In this document: in pieces, positions 1 to 8,485 of the stretch
How the letters are laid out: each line of letters opens with the position of its first letter
Position numbering within the stretch: the first letter of the stretch is position 1
Assembly: GCA_026988525.1 (NCBI GenBank)
Contig: JALSLC010000033.1
Coordinates: 23,011-87,010, forward strand
Direction of reading: 5' to 3'
DNA length: 64,000 nt
Origin: Archaeoglobaceae archaeon
GTDB lineage: Archaea > Halobacteriota > Archaeoglobi > Archaeoglobales > Archaeoglobaceae
Notes under the pieces: generated by a model
Told to the model about the DNA's origin: nothing
Seen by the model: the letters and a program-made list of their open reading frames with translations, nothing else
Databases searched by the model: none
Position numbers and translations under genes: made by a program

Positions 1-883
1 CGCATTGCAGAACTCTCGCAGATGGAGCCAATATACCCAACAGATAGTTGGCAAAATCTCCAATTACAATTCTTTTACCATTCTTTGTATAATTTATAGA
101 CTTCTCTACAGCTTTAATAAAGTGTTCAGCAGCATTAATTCTCATACTTCTTCCATTTTCCTGAGTTCCTCTAACCATGTTCATTAACAAAACTTGAACT
201 TTACCAACGAGAATATCAACTATTTTTTCAAGTTGAGTGTAGTTATAACTGTTTATTGTGGTTATAACGCTCAATCTTTCATAACCTTTTGCTAATTCAA
301 GGATTTTCATAATTTTATCATAGTGTCCTCTACCCCTTAAAAAGTCCTCTACTCTTTTATCAGGTGAATCAAAAGAAATTCCAAGATTTACTTTTTTATG
401 AATAATAAAATTTAAATCTTCTTCGTTTAGCAAAAACCCATTTGTTTGAATTCCAAAGTTTAGTTCTGAATAATTATCTATTGCCTCAAACACCAAGTCC
501 TTTGCAATCATTGGTTCTGCTCCATGAAAAATTATCCATTCCACACCTATTTCAGAGAAATAGTTTAACCATTTTTCAAGCTCATCTTTACTCATTGTTC
601 TACCATTCTTTCTCCTCTCGTAGGGTATATAGCAGTAAGGGCAGTTTGCGTTACACCTATCGGTGACATTTAAATATATCGTTCTTATTTTTACTTCAAA
701 TCTATGTTTGTTCATTTCATCCAACAGTTCATCTCGAACATCTTTAAATAAATTAAAAACCTCTTTTTCTTCGTTTTCCCCAGCATAAGCCCAGAAATTT
801 GTTTCTGAGTCAAGATAAATATTCTTTTTAAGGCCAGCTATGTAAATTTTATAAAAATTATCAAAAAGTTTTTCGAACTTCAT
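1..883 (-). CDS. Radical SAM protein, 3' part cut off by window edge
   Basis: The reading frame stays open from an ATG at 883 to the left edge, about 294 codons, so the C-terminus is missing. The radical SAM cluster motif CNANCPYCY binds the [4Fe-4S] cluster with Cys77, Cys81 and Cys84. It is followed by a GAEP motif at about 121-124 in place of the usual GGEP, and by a TIM-barrel-like stretch. A Cys near the truncated end could open a SPASM-type auxiliary cluster domain, but that part is not visible. Enzymes of this layout modify peptides or proteins, or mature sulfatases. The substrate cannot be told. A 28-codon ORF ends 5 bases upstream. Confidence 0.85.
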   Translation of the reverse strand, partial: MKFEKLFDNFYKIYIAGLKKNIYLDSETNFWAYAGENEEKEVFNLFKDVRDELLDEMNKHRFEVKIRTIYLNVTDRCNANCPYCYIPYERRKNGRTMSKDELEKWLNYFSEIGVEWIIFHGAEPMIAKDLVFEAIDNYSELNFGIQTNGFLLNEEDLNFIIHKKVNLGISFDSPDKRVEDFLRGRGHYDKIMKILELAKGYERLSVITTINSYNYTQLEKIVDILVGKVQVLLMNMVRGTQENGRSMRINAAEHFIKAVEKSINYTKNGKRIVIGDFANYLLGILAPSARVLQC

Positions 884-888
884 AAGTA

Positions 889-975
889 TTAAAATGGACT
901 TTCTTCGTTTTGCATTACATAGTGTGTTAAACCACCATCCTCATTCTTTCCACATTCAAATCTGTAGCTGAGCAT
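889..975 (-). CDS. Possible 28-aa peptide upstream of the radical SAM gene
   Basis: A short ORF starts at ATG 975 and stops with TAA 5 bases before the radical SAM start. The peptide is acidic toward its end, with one Cys in MLSYRFECGKNEDGG. Its codons (AGA, GGA, GAA, ACA) look like those of neighbouring genes. No ribosome site precedes it and an in-frame stop lies just upstream, so it could equally be chance or a gene remnant. Confidence 0.22.
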   Translation of the reverse strand: MLSYRFECGKNEDGGLTHYVMQNEESPF

Positions 976-1244
976 GTAAACTTAGTTGAGAATATTGAAT
1001 TAATAATTATCGGTTTGTATTGCTGTTGAGTTTTACTAATTATCTGCCCTCGATACGCTGAGTGTAAAGAAAAATGTGGATTTAAAGGGTGATGAACTTC
1101 AGAAGGACAGATATTTCCAGAGTTTTTAAAATATAATCCTACGATGAAAATAATCAAAAAGGAAGAACATATTTATTCACCCAAAATTCCTTATCAAAAC
1201 TTTCATACAAAATCCTTTTTAACTACTTTAGTACATGTTAAACT
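976..1244. other. Intergenic region with promoter of the lipoprotein gene
   Basis: No convincing gene is seen here. A 76-codon minus-strand frame crosses it but uses rare codons such as CGA and has no recognisable motif. A TATA-like TTTTTAACT at 1216-1224 lies 21-29 bases before the ATG at 1245, the spacing expected of a leaderless archaeal promoter. Confidence 0.5.
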
Positions 1245-1691
1245 ATGAGGAAAATAGTGTACTTAATGTTGGTTTTGGCTTTAGGTTCTCTTGGTTGCAT
1301 TGGCATAAAAAAACCATCAATACAAGTTGAAAGTGTACAACCATACTCTGTAACGCCCACAAGTGTAGTATTAAACGTCAAAGTTAAAATAGACAATCCA
1401 AACCCAATAGGGGCTCATTTAACTATGATTGATTTTGATATATACTACTTACAAAACGGAGCATACCACTACCTTGGGCATGGAGTTAAAAAAGATGTAA
1501 GTATAAAAGCTAATGGAGTAACAGAAATAACAATTCCTGTAAAGATAGATGATTTACAAGCAATTAAGTCTTTAGTGGTTTTAGCTAAGAATGGGGCAGT
1601 AACTCTCAAAGTTAAAGGAACTGCGTACATAGATCTAAAAATAACCAGCTTTGGAATACCATTCGAACAAGTAGAAAAAATAAGTATTTAA
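1245..1691 (+). CDS. LEA14-like (WHy domain) lipoprotein
   Basis: 148 residues. The N-terminus is a lipoprotein signal: a short basic start, a hydrophobic core, then LGSLGC with Cys18 as the likely lipid anchor. The rest resembles the LEA14/WHy beta-sandwich: a hydrophobic strand, the phrase KIDNPNPIGAH near residue 50 typical of the family, and a C-terminal strand ending in conserved Ile/Val pairs. Such proteins are cell-surface beta-sandwich proteins of unclear role, sometimes linked to desiccation stress. The gene stands alone and its promoter spacing suggests a leaderless transcript. It converges on the next lipoprotein gene. The family call is from pattern only. Confidence 0.75.
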   Translation: MRKIVYLMLVLALGSLGCIGIKKPSIQVESVQPYSVTPTSVVLNVKVKIDNPNPIGAHLTMIDFDIYYLQNGAYHYLGHGVKKDVSIKANGVTEITIPVKIDDLQAIKSLVVLAKNGAVTLKVKGTAYIDLKITSFGIPFEQVEKISI

Positions 1692-1695
1692 AAAT

Positions 1696-2691
1696 TTAAA
1701 TCATAGATTTAACTATTTTTAGCATATCACTGGTATTAATATTCGACAATAATAAAACATGTATTCCATTTTTAATAAAACTACAGTAGTGCATTCCCAG
1801 ATAAACTTTAGTCCCATTTACATTTACAGTTTTTATCCCTATTGGAGGTGTAGAATTTTTGTTTGTCTCAGTTATATAAATATAGTTGGTATTATTTTTG
1901 TATATAGCTTGGAGGGTTTGATATCCATTTGTAGTCACACTAACTTCGTATAGATTTAAGCCATCTGTATATTTTGGTATGAATGGTCTGAAACTAATAT
2001 GATTCTCTGCCTGACTAAAATTATCGCAGATATAACTTTTAGAAATATTTACATTTTTCGGAATCGTAAAGTTAAAAACACTATCGTTTACGTTGTTAAT
2101 ACTAATGTTTTTGTAATATACAATTAATCTGACGTTTGGTATCAGTTTAGTTTGAGCTGTGTATTCTACTTTTACAGGCAGAAGTTTAGAATTGACCCAG
2201 AGTTTGTAGGGAGGAGTGTTTTTGGTATTGACTTCAAGAACGTAGCATTTTGTATTATCTATTGTTTGATTTCCTATGTAATTAACTTCACAGCTACTTA
2301 AATCCGAAAGTATTTTTCTGAAAAACATCTTCTTTATTTTACTTTTATTGTAGAATTTTATTATTTGTATAGTATTCATATTTTTCAAATAAATTATTTT
2401 ATAGGTACCATTTACAACTGCAATATTTCCTGTATTTAAGTCACGTATGTACTCTTTATCCGGTTTTTCAAAAGCATATACATAATTGAGGTTTGACTTT
2501 CTATTCCCTACTATTATATTGACGGTTACATCTGCTTTAAAGGAATTTATTTTTTTATATTTATTTAGAACTTTCTCTATTACGTTTGTCGTATTATTCA
2601 AATTACTCTGCTTGTTTAAGTTAACTTGCTTTTGCTGGCAACCCATCACTAAAACAACTAGTGCAATTAAAATGAATATCACCTTTTTCAT
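1696..2691 (-). CDS. LolA/YdcC-like outer-surface lipoprotein
   Basis: About 331 residues from the ATG at 2691, chosen because it opens a proper lipoprotein signal (MKKVIFILIALVV then VMGC, Cys18). A longer frame would place 21 residues before it without a ribosome site. The middle (roughly 35-210) has the pattern of the LolA/LppX-like half-barrel found in archaeal DUF4367/YdcC-type proteins: KINSFKADVTV, then YVYAFEKPDKEYIRD, and later KLWVNSKLLPVKVEY. The C-terminal part, with conserved Gly/Tyr turns, may be a second small domain. It is probably anchored on the outer face of the membrane. No ligand is known. A TATA-like TTATATTATAA lies about 20-30 bases upstream. Confidence 0.65.
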   Translation of the reverse strand: MKKVIFILIALVVLVMGCQQKQVNLNKQSNLNNTTNVIEKVLNKYKKINSFKADVTVNIIVGNRKSNLNYVYAFEKPDKEYIRDLNTGNIAVVNGTYKIIYLKNMNTIQIIKFYNKSKIKKMFFRKILSDLSSCEVNYIGNQTIDNTKCYVLEVNTKNTPPYKLWVNSKLLPVKVEYTAQTKLIPNVRLIVYYKNISINNVNDSVFNFTIPKNVNISKSYICDNFSQAENHISFRPFIPKYTDGLNLYEVSVTTNGYQTLQAIYKNNTNYIYITETNKNSTPPIGIKTVNVNGTKVYLGMHYCSFIKNGIHVLLLSNINTSDMLKIVKSMI

Positions 2692-2774
2692 AAAATTTGA
2701 GGATACATTATAATATAAGTATTTTCCGAAAATAAAACAATACTTAAAAAACACCCAATCAACAAAGCACTTCT

Positions 2775-3494
2775 ATGAACGTAGGTATATATCAAATGGA
2801 GGACAGAGGAAGCATAGAGAAGAATGTAAAAGCAGTAATTAATTGCATCAAAAATTGCTCAGATATAGATGTGATAGCCCTACCTGAATTTTTTGCCTAC
2901 CCTCTCGGATTTTTCAAAGAAATGACAGAAAACTTTGGAAAAAATGCTGCTAAGAGAATGTATGAAGAATCCAATTGGATATTTAATGAATTAAAGGAAG
3001 TTAGCTATAATGCTGCTATCTTAATAGCAGGAAGTTTAATAGAGAAACATAAAGATAAATACTACAACACTTGCTACGTTTTGAATAAAGGAGAAGTTAT
3101 AGCCAAGTATAGAAAGATAAACATAATAGATGAGGAAATAAAAGCTGGTATATCTCCCGGTAATAAAATCGTATCTTTCAAAATACACTCGACTAGAGCG
3201 GGAATAATGATATGTGCAGACTGCCTTAAAGATAGTATAGTTAAAAAAGTATGTGAAAACTCAGAAATAGTTTTTTTACCAATATCAATGACTTCTCCCG
3301 AACATCCTACAGTTGAAGGTCATCCTTTATCTATTAAAGCTGCAAAAAAGTATGGTGTAAAAATAGTAAAAATTTCAAAAACTGCCGTATATTCTGGAAA
3401 AAAGTTCGGTGTAAAAAGTGCAGTTATAACTCCAAAAGGAGTTCTATCAGAAGCTGAAAGCGTAGATGAGTGTGTATTAAAAGTTAGCCTTTAA
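2775..3494 (+). CDS. Carbon-nitrogen hydrolase (nitrilase superfamily)
   Basis: 239 residues, a normal to short length for a single-domain member. The catalytic triad is visible: Glu38 in LPEFF, Lys114 in KYRKIN and Cys147 in MICADC. These enzymes cleave amide or nitrile C-N bonds, and the archaeal ones are often omega-amidases or N-carbamoyl amidohydrolases. The substrate here is not predictable. It is divergent from the lipoprotein gene to its left and its 3' end overlaps the end of the converging GTPase gene by 11 bases. Confidence 0.85.
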   Translation: MNVGIYQMEDRGSIEKNVKAVINCIKNCSDIDVIALPEFFAYPLGFFKEMTENFGKNAAKRMYEESNWIFNELKEVSYNAAILIAGSLIEKHKDKYYNTCYVLNKGEVIAKYRKINIIDEEIKAGISPGNKIVSFKIHSTRAGIMICADCLKDSIVKKVCENSEIVFLPISMTSPEHPTVEGHPLSIKAAKKYGVKIVKISKTAVYSGKKFGVKSAVITPKGVLSEAESVDECVLKVSL

Positions 3495-4413
3495 TTGTTT
3501 TAACAATCTCATCTTTAACTTCTTTAATACCTTCACCACTCACTACTGAAAAAGCTATTCTGTCCCTCTTATCATGCATATCTGCTTTGCTGTAAACTTC
3601 TATTACTTGTTTGCCGAGTTCTTTAACCTCGTTAAGTAATGACATCTGTTTTTCCAGTGAATAACCGCAACTTTCAGTTGGATCTATAACAAAGAGTATA
3701 CAATCAGCTATATACTTTATACAAAGAACTGCCCTTTTTTCGATTTCATTTCTTCTACTTATTGGTCTGTCCAATATACCGGGTGTATCAACTATCTGAA
3801 CTTCTACACCATCATGCTCAAAAATACCAACGTATATTTCCTTAGTCGTAAATGGATAACTCGCAATTTCTGGTTCAACATTTGATATTCTCGAAACGAG
3901 ACTTGATTTCCCAACATTGGGATAACCCGCTACAACCACAACTGGTTTGTCACTAAAAACTGGTATTCTTCTCATCAATTTTTTAGCTTCATTAAGAGTT
4001 TTAAGTTCATTATCAATTTGCTTAACAACAGATGCAACTCTACCATACGTTTCTCTCAAAACTAATTCAGGGCTTCTACCTCCTTTAATTTGCTTTATAC
4101 CTTTATTGATTATTTTTTGCACCATGTTATCAGCCCATTTTAGTGCAGCTAAGCTTTTCCTTATCTTTCCTAAACCTATCGTTAGATCTATAAGCTCCCT
4201 GTAAAACTCTGGCATAGATGTATAACTTGGATGTGCTTTAAGAACGTAATTAAAGTGAGAAGATATTACGTTGGATACTGTAGCCAATTTATTAATGGCT
4301 TTTTCTCTCCTTTTTCCAGAAACCTTGGATGCTCTTCTAAAAGCTTTATCTAATAATTCATCTGCAGTTAATACAGTAGGCAACTTATGCAGAATTTCAG
4401 CATTGAATTCCAT
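3484..4413 (-). CDS. GTPase of the Nog1/Obg (TRAFAC) family
   Basis: 309 residues. The N-terminal 150 residues are helical and charged, as in Nog1. The G domain follows: G1 GYPNVGKSS at 163-171, a switch I threonine in YPFTT, G3 DTPG at 209-212. G4 reads SKAD where NKxD is usual, a common variation in this family. A late SVVSGEGI stands for G5. Archaeal Nog1 relatives are thought to assist large-subunit ribosome assembly, as eukaryotic Nog1 does. The protein is shorter than eukaryotic Nog1 and lacks its C-terminal extension, as is normal in archaea. Confidence 0.88.
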   Translation of the reverse strand: MEFNAEILHKLPTVLTADELLDKAFRRASKVSGKRREKAINKLATVSNVISSHFNYVLKAHPSYTSMPEFYRELIDLTIGLGKIRKSLAALKWADNMVQKIINKGIKQIKGGRSPELVLRETYGRVASVVKQIDNELKTLNEAKKLMRRIPVFSDKPVVVVAGYPNVGKSSLVSRISNVEPEIASYPFTTKEIYVGIFEHDGVEVQIVDTPGILDRPISRRNEIEKRAVLCIKYIADCILFVIDPTESCGYSLEKQMSLLNEVKELGKQVIEVYSKADMHDKRDRIAFSVVSGEGIKEVKDEIVKTIKG

Positions 4414-4533
4414 TGTAAAATAATTTAATTCAAGGTATTAAAATTAAGTGGTGGTCAAATATTAGCAAACAAAACGAATTAGCAGTGTAAGATATTTATA
4501 TGTGTCTGAAAAACAAAAAAAGAGGTGAAATGT

Positions 4534-5433
4534 ATGCTCGAGCTAACCCAAATTCAAAAAGATATATTGTATGCTTTAATAACGCTATACAAAAAAACAG
4601 GAGGTACTTCAATAAAAGGTGAAAAAATAGCAGAATTGATAAACAGAAATCCGGGAACTGTAAGAAATCAAATGCAGGCTTTAAGAGCTCTTGGATTGGT
4701 AGAGGGCGTACCGGGACCTAAGGGAGGTTACAGACCCACTACAAAAGCCTATGAACTTATGTCAATAACAAAACCTGAGGAATCAGTTAAAGTACCAATT
4801 ATTGTAAATAAAAAACCAATAGATGCAAGTGCTGAAGAAATGGATTTTCCATCTTTAAGCCATCCAGAAATTTGTTCTGCAAGAGTAAGAATTGTTGGAG
4901 ATATAAAGACAATAGATCCGGGAAGTGAAGTTATAATTGGACCAACACCAGTTAATGAGCTAATGGTATGGGGAACAGTTATTGGAAGAGATGATACTTC
5001 AAATTCCATATTAATTAGTATTAAAAAGATATTTGCTCTTCCAAAAGATACTGTAGAAGATCACATGTCCACACCCATTATAACTGTGGATGCTGAACAA
5101 AGTATCAGAGATGCCACAAAAATACTTGCAAAAAATGAAATACATTGTGCTCCAGTAAAGAAAGGTGATTCCTTTGTGGGTATTATATGCCTTCTTCAAA
5201 TTGCAAAAGCCTTAGCAGAGAATAAATTAGATGCACCCGTTAGAGAATATATGATTCCAAAAGTCGTTTTTGTTGAAAAAAGTACAAAAATTAGAGAAGC
5301 TATGAGAATTATGAGGGAGGAAAATATGAGAATACTTGTTGTAACTGATTCTGGGGAGCCAGTTGGTGTTATAACAGCTCATAAAATATTAACTGAGTTA
5401 AGTCCAGAACAAATAAAGAAGACTACAATATGA
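4534..5433 (+). CDS. Transcriptional regulator with N-terminal HTH and CBS pair
   Basis: 299 residues. The start is ATG 4534, 5 bases after GAGGTGA (4522-4528). The in-frame GTG at 4525 lies inside that ribosome site. Residues 1-75 form a winged helix (RNPGTVRNQMQALRALGLVEG). A middle domain of about 80 residues follows, then two CBS motifs (about 170-290), which in this family bind adenosyl nucleotides. HTH-CBS proteins of this type are common in Archaeoglobus and methanogens and are often annotated as IMP-dehydrogenase-related. The stop TGA overlaps the next ATG (ATGA), so the two are probably translated together. Confidence 0.85.
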   Translation: MLELTQIQKDILYALITLYKKTGGTSIKGEKIAELINRNPGTVRNQMQALRALGLVEGVPGPKGGYRPTTKAYELMSITKPEESVKVPIIVNKKPIDASAEEMDFPSLSHPEICSARVRIVGDIKTIDPGSEVIIGPTPVNELMVWGTVIGRDDTSNSILISIKKIFALPKDTVEDHMSTPIITVDAEQSIRDATKILAKNEIHCAPVKKGDSFVGIICLLQIAKALAENKLDAPVREYMIPKVVFVEKSTKIREAMRIMREENMRILVVTDSGEPVGVITAHKILTELSPEQIKKTTI

Positions 5434-6272
5434 GCAGACTTTGCCTTTTTTTTGAAGTTTCTAGAATTATAGCTAATGTGTCAAAATGTATTATGTACAA
5501 TCCATTTCCAGAATTAACGAAGGAAACAGTTAACGAAATATTTACATTTTTTGATCCCAACGATCCATACAGCAAAGTAGAGAAGCTTGAATTCGAGCTT
5601 TCAAAAAAATTAGAAAAAACAGAAGTATTTGGAGTTGATTTAGTGTACATACCTTTCTTTTATTTGGTGAACAGAATTGTATGTCTCGGAAAAGTTATAA
5701 TAACCCCCGAACTTCAATTTTATATATGTAAGCAAGAAGATAAGGAATGGGCTAAAAATCAGCTGAAAAAAATAAGAAAAATAGAAGAAAATATATTAAA
5801 AAGTGGAAATACGAGTAAAATATACAAGATAAACAAGATAGAAGGAAATTTACTCGGATATCCTAAGTGTTGTGTTGAAAACTTTGTTAGAAGGAAAAAG
5901 CTTAGAAACTCTGGAAAAAGGATTACTTCTCCCGAAGGACTTATTGCTATGGAATTTATTGAGAATGGATATCACACAATTCTTGATTCCATATTTCTTA
6001 AAAAGGAGAATATAATGAACGTAAAATTACCTTTAACTTTGTTTGCTTTCAACTTTTATCCTTGCAAGCTCAATTGTAAAAGGGCAGAAAAAATTGGAAA
6101 TACATGCTTTGAAAAAATGAGTGAAATTGGAATGGAGAAATTATTTAGAGCTGGAATTGTTGCTGTTATGTGCAATGTCCTCTCAATGTGCATAAAAATG
6201 AAAATAGTAGATGGAACAAATAGAACTTACAGTTACTATAGTCCAGAGAAAATTATAAAGCATCTAATTTAA
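5430..6272 (+). CDS. DUF483-like protein of unknown function
   Basis: 280 residues. It shows the GYPKCC motif in the stretch NLLGYPKCCVENF (about 150), which I associate with the archaeal DUF483 family, and further Cys at NFYPCKLNCKR and TCF, enough to suggest a metal or disulfide site. No membrane segment or nucleotide motif is seen. It begins inside the stop codon of the HTH-CBS regulator, so it belongs to the same operon, and it converges on tatA. Function is unknown. Confidence 0.65.
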   Translation: MSRLCLFFEVSRIIANVSKCIMYNPFPELTKETVNEIFTFFDPNDPYSKVEKLEFELSKKLEKTEVFGVDLVYIPFFYLVNRIVCLGKVIITPELQFYICKQEDKEWAKNQLKKIRKIEENILKSGNTSKIYKINKIEGNLLGYPKCCVENFVRRKKLRNSGKRITSPEGLIAMEFIENGYHTILDSIFLKKENIMNVKLPLTLFAFNFYPCKLNCKRAEKIGNTCFEKMSEIGMEKLFRAGIVAVMCNVLSMCIKMKIVDGTNRTYSYYSPEKIIKHLI

Positions 6273-6583
6273 GGTTCGGCTTTTTCTGTTTTAGGTAGTG
6301 CTTTATTAATTTCATCAAGCAACTCCTCATCGCTCTTGTTAGTAGGATCTATCCCAAGGTCTTTCGCTATTTTTTCAAGTTTCACTCTTCTTTCCGATTT
6401 TGTATATTCGCCCTCTCTATACTTTCTTTCTAACTCAATTAATTCAAGTTCAGCTTCTCTTTTTGCTTTTTCAAATTCTGCAGCACTTCTACCAAGATTT
6501 CTTGCTAATTCAGGAAGTTTGTTTGCTCCAAATAAAAATACAGCTACTGCAAGTATTATCAACAACTCGTTTGTACCTATCAT
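6269..6583 (-). CDS. tatA: Twin-arginine translocase subunit TatA/E family
   Basis: 104 residues: one N-terminal membrane helix (about 5-19), then the FGANKLPELARNLG hinge and an amphipathic helix, then a long charged tail. The FG and LP residues are the TatA/B signature. TatA oligomers form the transient channel for folded proteins carrying twin-arginine signals. A second paralogue lies directly upstream on the same strand, 18 bases away. No tatC is in the window. Confidence 0.9.
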   Translation of the reverse strand: MIGTNELLIILAVAVFLFGANKLPELARNLGRSAAEFEKAKREAELELIELERKYREGEYTKSERRVKLEKIAKDLGIDPTNKSDEELLDEINKALPKTEKAEP

Positions 6584-6601
6584 CTTATATCACCCACACA
6601 C

Positions 6602-6898
6602 TTACTCAAACTTTTTTCTTTCCTCCAACTTTTTATTAATATTATTATCTTCAAGGCCAACAAAGTTGTGATTCAATTCAGATAACTCAAGTTTATTTTT
6701 TGCCAATTCTTTTAAGTAGTCTCTGTCAATCACTTCCTTCCCATAAAGAAGCTCTATTTCCAATCTTCTTCTTGCAGCTTTGTATTCACCGTACAATCTA
6801 CCAAGCATTCTTGCAAACTCTGCCAGCTTATCCGGTCCAAATAACAACAATGCTAACATGAGTATTATTGTTGCTTCGCCCCATCCAACGTCAAACAT
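6602..6898 (-). CDS. Second TatA/TatB-like translocase subunit
   Basis: 98 residues with the same plan as its neighbour: membrane helix at about 8-22, LFGPDKLAEFARMLG hinge, then amphipathic helix and charged tail. It starts MFDVGWGEATIILM, where the GWGE region resembles TatB/TatA of archaea. The pair may act as TatA plus a TatB-like partner, or as alternative TatA proteins. The sequence alone cannot decide. Its start faces the ABC operon across about 180 bases. Confidence 0.85.
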   Translation of the reverse strand: MFDVGWGEATIILMLALLLFGPDKLAEFARMLGRLYGEYKAARRRLEIELLYGKEVIDRDYLKELAKNKLELSELNHNFVGLEDNNINKKLEERKKFE

Positions 6899-6969
6899 TC
6901 TTAGATTAGTTTTCAGAAGGGTTAATACATTTTTCGCCTGTTAGTATTTTACCAAATTTGCCTAAATTT

Positions 6970-7068
6970 CATAAAATATCATAAAATAAGAGAGAAAAAT
7001 TTAAAACCTCTCGCCCATCTTTACAGTTTAGAGCCCCTATATAGCCATATATTGGCAAAGTAGGAGGT
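6970..7068 (+). promoter_or_regulatory. Promoter and ribosome site of the livK operon
   Basis: A TATA-like AAATTTAAAA lies at 6997-7006. Just upstream is a near-tandem repeat, ATAAAATATC then ATAAAATAAG (6971-6990), a possible regulator site. A strong AGGAGGT at 7062-7068 sits 7 bases before the ATG at 7076, so this transcript has a leader. Confidence 0.55.
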
Positions 7069-7075
7069 AGGTAGT

Positions 7076-8485
7076 ATGAAAAACTTAAAAATTTTGTTGC
7101 CAGTATTGATACTATTAGTAGCTACATTACCCGCAGTAAATGCACAGGAAGTAAAGACTATAAAAATAGGTGTTCTCTGTGATCTATCTGGTCCACTATC
7201 CACCTACGGACATGATATAAAAAATGCCTTAACAATAGCTCAAAAGGATATAGATAATTACTTTAAAGCACATAATGAGCCGTACGTTGTTAGTTTTGAC
7301 TTTGAAGATACACAAGTAAATCCAACAATAGCTTTGCAGAAAGTACAAATGTTGAATTCAAAGGGTATAAAACTGATAATAGGTCCAATGGGCAGCGGAG
7401 AAGTTGCCAATATAAAAAATTACGTTACACAAAACAAAATAATAATAATATCTCCTTCTTCAACCGCAATACCACCATTAATAGGATGTACAAAGCCAAG
7501 TGATAAGAAGTACATATTCAGATTTGTTGCAACCGATGACTTCCAAACAAAAGCAATAGCAAAAGAGCTACAAAGTGCGGGAATAAAAGCTGTAGTAATA
7601 GTTTACGTCGGAAATGCATGGGGTAAAGGATTGTATCAATGTATTGAGCCTAAGCTCAAGGATGAGGGCATTGTAATAAAAGACAGTATAGCATATGATC
7701 AGAATACAGCAGACTTTAGCTCATATATACAGAAAATGGCTAACGATGTAAACCAACTAGTAAAGAAGTATGGAAATGCACACGTTGGTGTTATAGCATT
7801 TAGCTATGAAGAAGTAGCAGATATGCTCTCTCAGATACCAGACAACTCAATACTGTTCAAAGTTACATGGTTTGGCTGTGACGGATGTGCAGATAGCTCA
7901 CAAGTTATAAAGGCTGCAAAGAATAAGCCAGTGATAAAAGATGTGGGGTTGTATTCAACTGTATTCGAAGCAAGAGGTCCTGCATTTAAGAAGCTTGTAG
8001 AAGAGTACAAAGAAATGGGTTACAATCACACACCATGCCAGTATGCTCTTAATGCATACGATGCCGCATGGGTGCTGTGCTTGAGTTATGCACAAGTTAT
8101 GAAGATGAACAATGGTAAATACAACGCAAGCCTTATGGCTGAAATAATACCAAAAGTTACATTAAACTATAGCAAAGGAGTTTATGGAGTTAAACCAGTA
8201 ACAGGCTTCATAAAGCTAAACGAGTGGAATGATAGAGCAAGTGGTAACTATGGTATATACTATGTTACCAAAGCAGATAAGTGGGATATGGCAGGAAAGT
8301 GGTACTACAAGAATGACACAGTTGTATGGTATCACAAGCCAACGCCACCAGTAATAACTGCTACCCCAACCACAACTACAACAACAGAAACAACTACAAC
8401 TCCTGCAAAGAAGAGTCCAGGATTTGAGTTTGTAGTTGCCATAGCAGTTATTGCAACAGCAGCTTTAATAAGAAGGAGGCACTAA
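7076..8485 (+). CDS. Branched-chain amino acid-type ABC substrate-binding protein with PGF-CTERM tail
   Basis: 469 residues. A signal peptide ends near residue 23 (LPAVNA). The bulk is a periplasmic-binding-protein type 1 fold: KIGVLCDLSGPLSTYG at the start, IGPMGSGEVANI, then IISPSSTAIPP, as in LivK-like receptors for amino acids or short amides. A Thr-rich linker (about 420-445) leads to SPGFEFVV, a hydrophobic helix and IRRRH, the PGF-CTERM signal (Pro448-Gly-Phe) read by archaeosortase A. The mature protein would thus be tied to the surface rather than freely soluble. Two ATPase genes follow directly, without permease genes. Confidence 0.92.
   Translation: MKNLKILLPVLILLVATLPAVNAQEVKTIKIGVLCDLSGPLSTYGHDIKNALTIAQKDIDNYFKAHNEPYVVSFDFEDTQVNPTIALQKVQMLNSKGIKLIIGPMGSGEVANIKNYVTQNKIIIISPSSTAIPPLIGCTKPSDKKYIFRFVATDDFQTKAIAKELQSAGIKAVVIVYVGNAWGKGLYQCIEPKLKDEGIVIKDSIAYDQNTADFSSYIQKMANDVNQLVKKYGNAHVGVIAFSYEEVADMLSQIPDNSILFKVTWFGCDGCADSSQVIKAAKNKPVIKDVGLYSTVFEARGPAFKKLVEEYKEMGYNHTPCQYALNAYDAAWVLCLSYAQVMKMNNGKYNASLMAEIIPKVTLNYSKGVYGVKPVTGFIKLNEWNDRASGNYGIYYVTKADKWDMAGKWYYKNDTVVWYHKPTPPVITATPTTTTTTETTTTPAKKSPGFEFVVAIAVIATAALIRRRH

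Noticed and set aside
927..1157. 76-codon minus-strand ORF in the first intergenic region
   Set aside because: It uses codons such as CGA and CAC in a pattern unlike the neighbouring genes, has no ribosome site and no recognisable motif.
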